7,088 nucleotides of DNA from an uncultured Collinsella sp. (GTDB lineage: Bacteria; Actinomycetota; Coriobacteriia; Coriobacteriales; Coriobacteriaceae). The stretch covers positions 1 through 7,088 of the forward strand of contig CABUZK010000063.1 of NCBI GenBank assembly GCA_902496115.1, in the 5' to 3' direction. Of this stretch, positions 5,861-7,088 are shown one piece after another (the stretch's first letter is position 1; every line of letters starts with the position of its first letter). The notes under the pieces are model-generated. The model saw only the letters and a list, made by a program, of their open reading frames with translations, made no database searches and was not told where the DNA came from. The position numbers and the translations under genes are program-made.

Positions 5861-5896
5861 ACCGTCCGAACCTCGCATGGTCCGGGCGGTTTTCTT
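5861..5896 (+). terminator. Rho-independent terminator of the tRNA unit
   Basis: ACCGTCCG (5861-5868) pairs with CGGGCGGT (5883-5890), an 8-bp stem with one T-G pair. It is extended after one A-C mismatch by ACC/GGT around a 6-nt loop, and is followed by TTTTCTT (5890-5896). It begins 11 nt after the encoded CCA and ends only 13 nt before the first possible ATG of the ATPase gene. Confidence 0.85.
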
Positions 5897-5924
5897 ATAC
5901 CGACGCGACATGATGGGACGTGGT

Positions 5925-7088
5925 ATGGCAGCAACGGATATCGAGCGCGGGCTTTCGACCGCCGAGGTCGAGGAGCGCATCGCCGCCGGTAAGATCAACC
6001 GCAACATGGAGCTTAAGACCAAATCGGTCAAAGAGCTCATCATCGAGAACCTCTGCACGCTGTTTAACTTGATCAACGCTGTCTTGGCGATTTTGGTGTT
6101 GCTGACCGGATCGTTCAAGAACCTCACGTTCCTGTTCGTGGTGTTTTTGAATACCGCTATCGGCGTCATCCAGTCCATGCGCTCCAAGAAGATGGTCGAT
6201 AAGCTTACGCTGCTGACCTCTAAGAAGGCCATCGCGGTGCGCGACGGTGCCGAGGTGGAGCTCGACTTGGACCAGATCGTGCTCGATGACATCATCCGCT
6301 TGGGGCGCGGTGACCAGATTCCGGCCGACGCCGTGGTGGTTTCGGGTGAGGCACTCGTGAACGAGAGCCTGCTGACGGGCGAGAGCGATCTCATCAAAAA
6401 GCAGCCCGGCTCCGAGCTCATGAGCGGCAGCTTTATCGACTCGGGCCTGCTGCGCGCCCGCGTGATCCATGTTGGCGCCGACAACTACGTGGCCAAGATC
6501 AACAACGAGGCCAAGTACGTCAAAAAGGTCAATTCCGAGATCATGAATGCGCTCAACGCCATCGTGCGCTTTGCGAGCCTCATTATGATTCCGCTCGGCC
6601 TGGCGCTCTTTGCCTCGAGCGTGAGCGAGCTGTGGGATGCCGCCGGTACGCCGGGCGATAGCGCGCTTTCGTGGTGCTTTTCCGAGCTGCTTGCCGGTCG
6701 CGTGCCTTCGTCGGCGCTGCTGTCTACGGTGGGCGCTCTTTTGGGCATGATTCCGCAGGGCCTGGTGCTGCTGACTTCGTCGGTGCTTGCCATCGCCACG
6801 GTGCGCCTGGCGCGCCGCAAGGTACTCGCGCAGCAGCTCTACTGTATCGAGACGCTCGCGCGCGTCGACGTGCTGTGCCTGGACAAGACGGGCACCATTA
6901 CCTCGGGCCGTATGGAGGTCGAGGGTACCTACCCGCTGCCTGTTGAGGGCGTTGGCTTTGGCGCGGACTCGGACGAGGCAGCTGTCCCCGTCGAGACCAC
7001 GGTCCTGGATTTTGCGCTTGCCAACGTAGCGCGTGCCACCTCGGCAGACGCCAACGAGACCTGTCAGGCGCTGCTCAACTACTACGCC
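5925..7088 (+). CDS. P-type cation-transporting ATPase, CtpE-like, 3' end beyond the window
   Basis: The open frame continues through the right edge, giving the first 388 residues of an integral-membrane ATP-driven cation pump. No heavy-metal-binding domain precedes it, arguing against the copper/zinc P1B group. Order: cytosolic N terminus (1-44), hydrophobic M1 and M2 (about 46-61 and 67-83), actuator domain with GDQIPAD at 129-135 and TGES at 151-154 (dephosphorylation loop), M3 (about 217-235), M4 (about 265-292) with IPQGL at 276-280, then the phosphorylation site DKTGT with Asp320. The layout and the M4 stretch GLVLLTS resemble the actinobacterial CtpE group, linked in mycobacteria to calcium uptake; that assignment is from memory. 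M4 has Gln278 where calcium pumps carry the Glu of PEGL. The start is uncertain: ATG at 5925 has GGGA 6 nt upstream, while in-frame ATGs at 5910 and 5913 have no clear ribosome-binding site. Substrate is not determinable here. Confidence 0.9.
   Translation, partial: MAATDIERGLSTAEVEERIAAGKINRNMELKTKSVKELIIENLCTLFNLINAVLAILVLLTGSFKNLTFLFVVFLNTAIGVIQSMRSKKMVDKLTLLTSKKAIAVRDGAEVELDLDQIVLDDIIRLGRGDQIPADAVVVSGEALVNESLLTGESDLIKKQPGSELMSGSFIDSGLLRARVIHVGADNYVAKINNEAKYVKKVNSEIMNALNAIVRFASLIMIPLGLALFASSVSELWDAAGTPGDSALSWCFSELLAGRVPSSALLSTVGALLGMIPQGLVLLTSSVLAIATVRLARRKVLAQQLYCIETLARVDVLCLDKTGTITSGRMEVEGTYPLPVEGVGFGADSDEAAVPVETTVLDFALANVARATSADANETCQALLNYYA

Noticed and set aside
5792..6820. Minus-strand open frames of 230, 191 and 111 aa opposite the tRNA and ATPase
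   Set aside because: They run antisense through a tRNA and through conserved P-type ATPase motifs, and their translations are Ser/Arg- or His/Asp/Val-rich with no domain.
1..7088. Mobile elements, CRISPR arrays, phage or defence genes
   Set aside because: No transposase, integrase, regularly spaced repeats or tRNA-end duplication (attachment site) was seen; the content is core metabolism, one tRNA and one transporter.

Overview
The window is high-GC bacterial chromosome. Dense packing, tight gene overlaps, clostridial-like active-site motifs in AroA and AroC, and the T. maritima/B. subtilis-like type of DAHP synthase together suggest a gut actinobacterium of the class Coriobacteriia, with Collinsella as the best guess. 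That placement is inference from recalled protein flavour; nothing in the window is strictly diagnostic.

Positions 75-5570, minus strand, hold a compact five-gene aromatic amino-acid operon. In transcription order it is aroF (DAHP synthase with an N-terminal ferredoxin-like regulatory domain), tyrA (prephenate dehydrogenase without an ACT domain), aroB (3-dehydroquinate synthase), aroA (EPSP synthase) and aroC (chorismate synthase). Junctions are 3 nt, 36 nt, a 7-nt overlap and 1 nt. The genes supply shikimate-pathway steps 1, 2, 6 and 7 plus the dedicated tyrosine-branch dehydrogenase. Steps 3-5 (aroD, aroE, aroK) and pheA are not in the window. Past the aroC stop, positions 4-76 contain nested inverted repeats that look like the operon terminator.

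Positions 5571-5772 are a 202-nt divergent intergenic region. On the minus strand the aroF leader carries a 10-bp hairpin followed by five U, lying between a candidate promoter and the aroF ribosome-binding site. No gene ends there, so it is best read as a transcription attenuator. An in-frame 24-codon micro-ORF runs through the hairpin and ends in an ATGA overlap with aroF. On the plus strand an AT-rich tract and a TATAAT box form the promoter of a tRNA gene.

Positions 5773-5896 are a complete tRNA-Arg(CCG) unit with encoded CCA and its own rho-independent terminator. From 5925 (or 5910) to the right edge runs the 5' part of a P-type cation-transporting ATPase resembling the CtpE group. It shows TGES, DKTGT and an M4 motif IPQGL in place of the usual PEGL. 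It is cut by the window end. Its start lies only 13-28 nt beyond the tRNA terminator, so its promoter is unclear.

The most notable non-coding signal is the aroF leader attenuator. No novel defence or mobile system is visible; most of the window is core metabolism.
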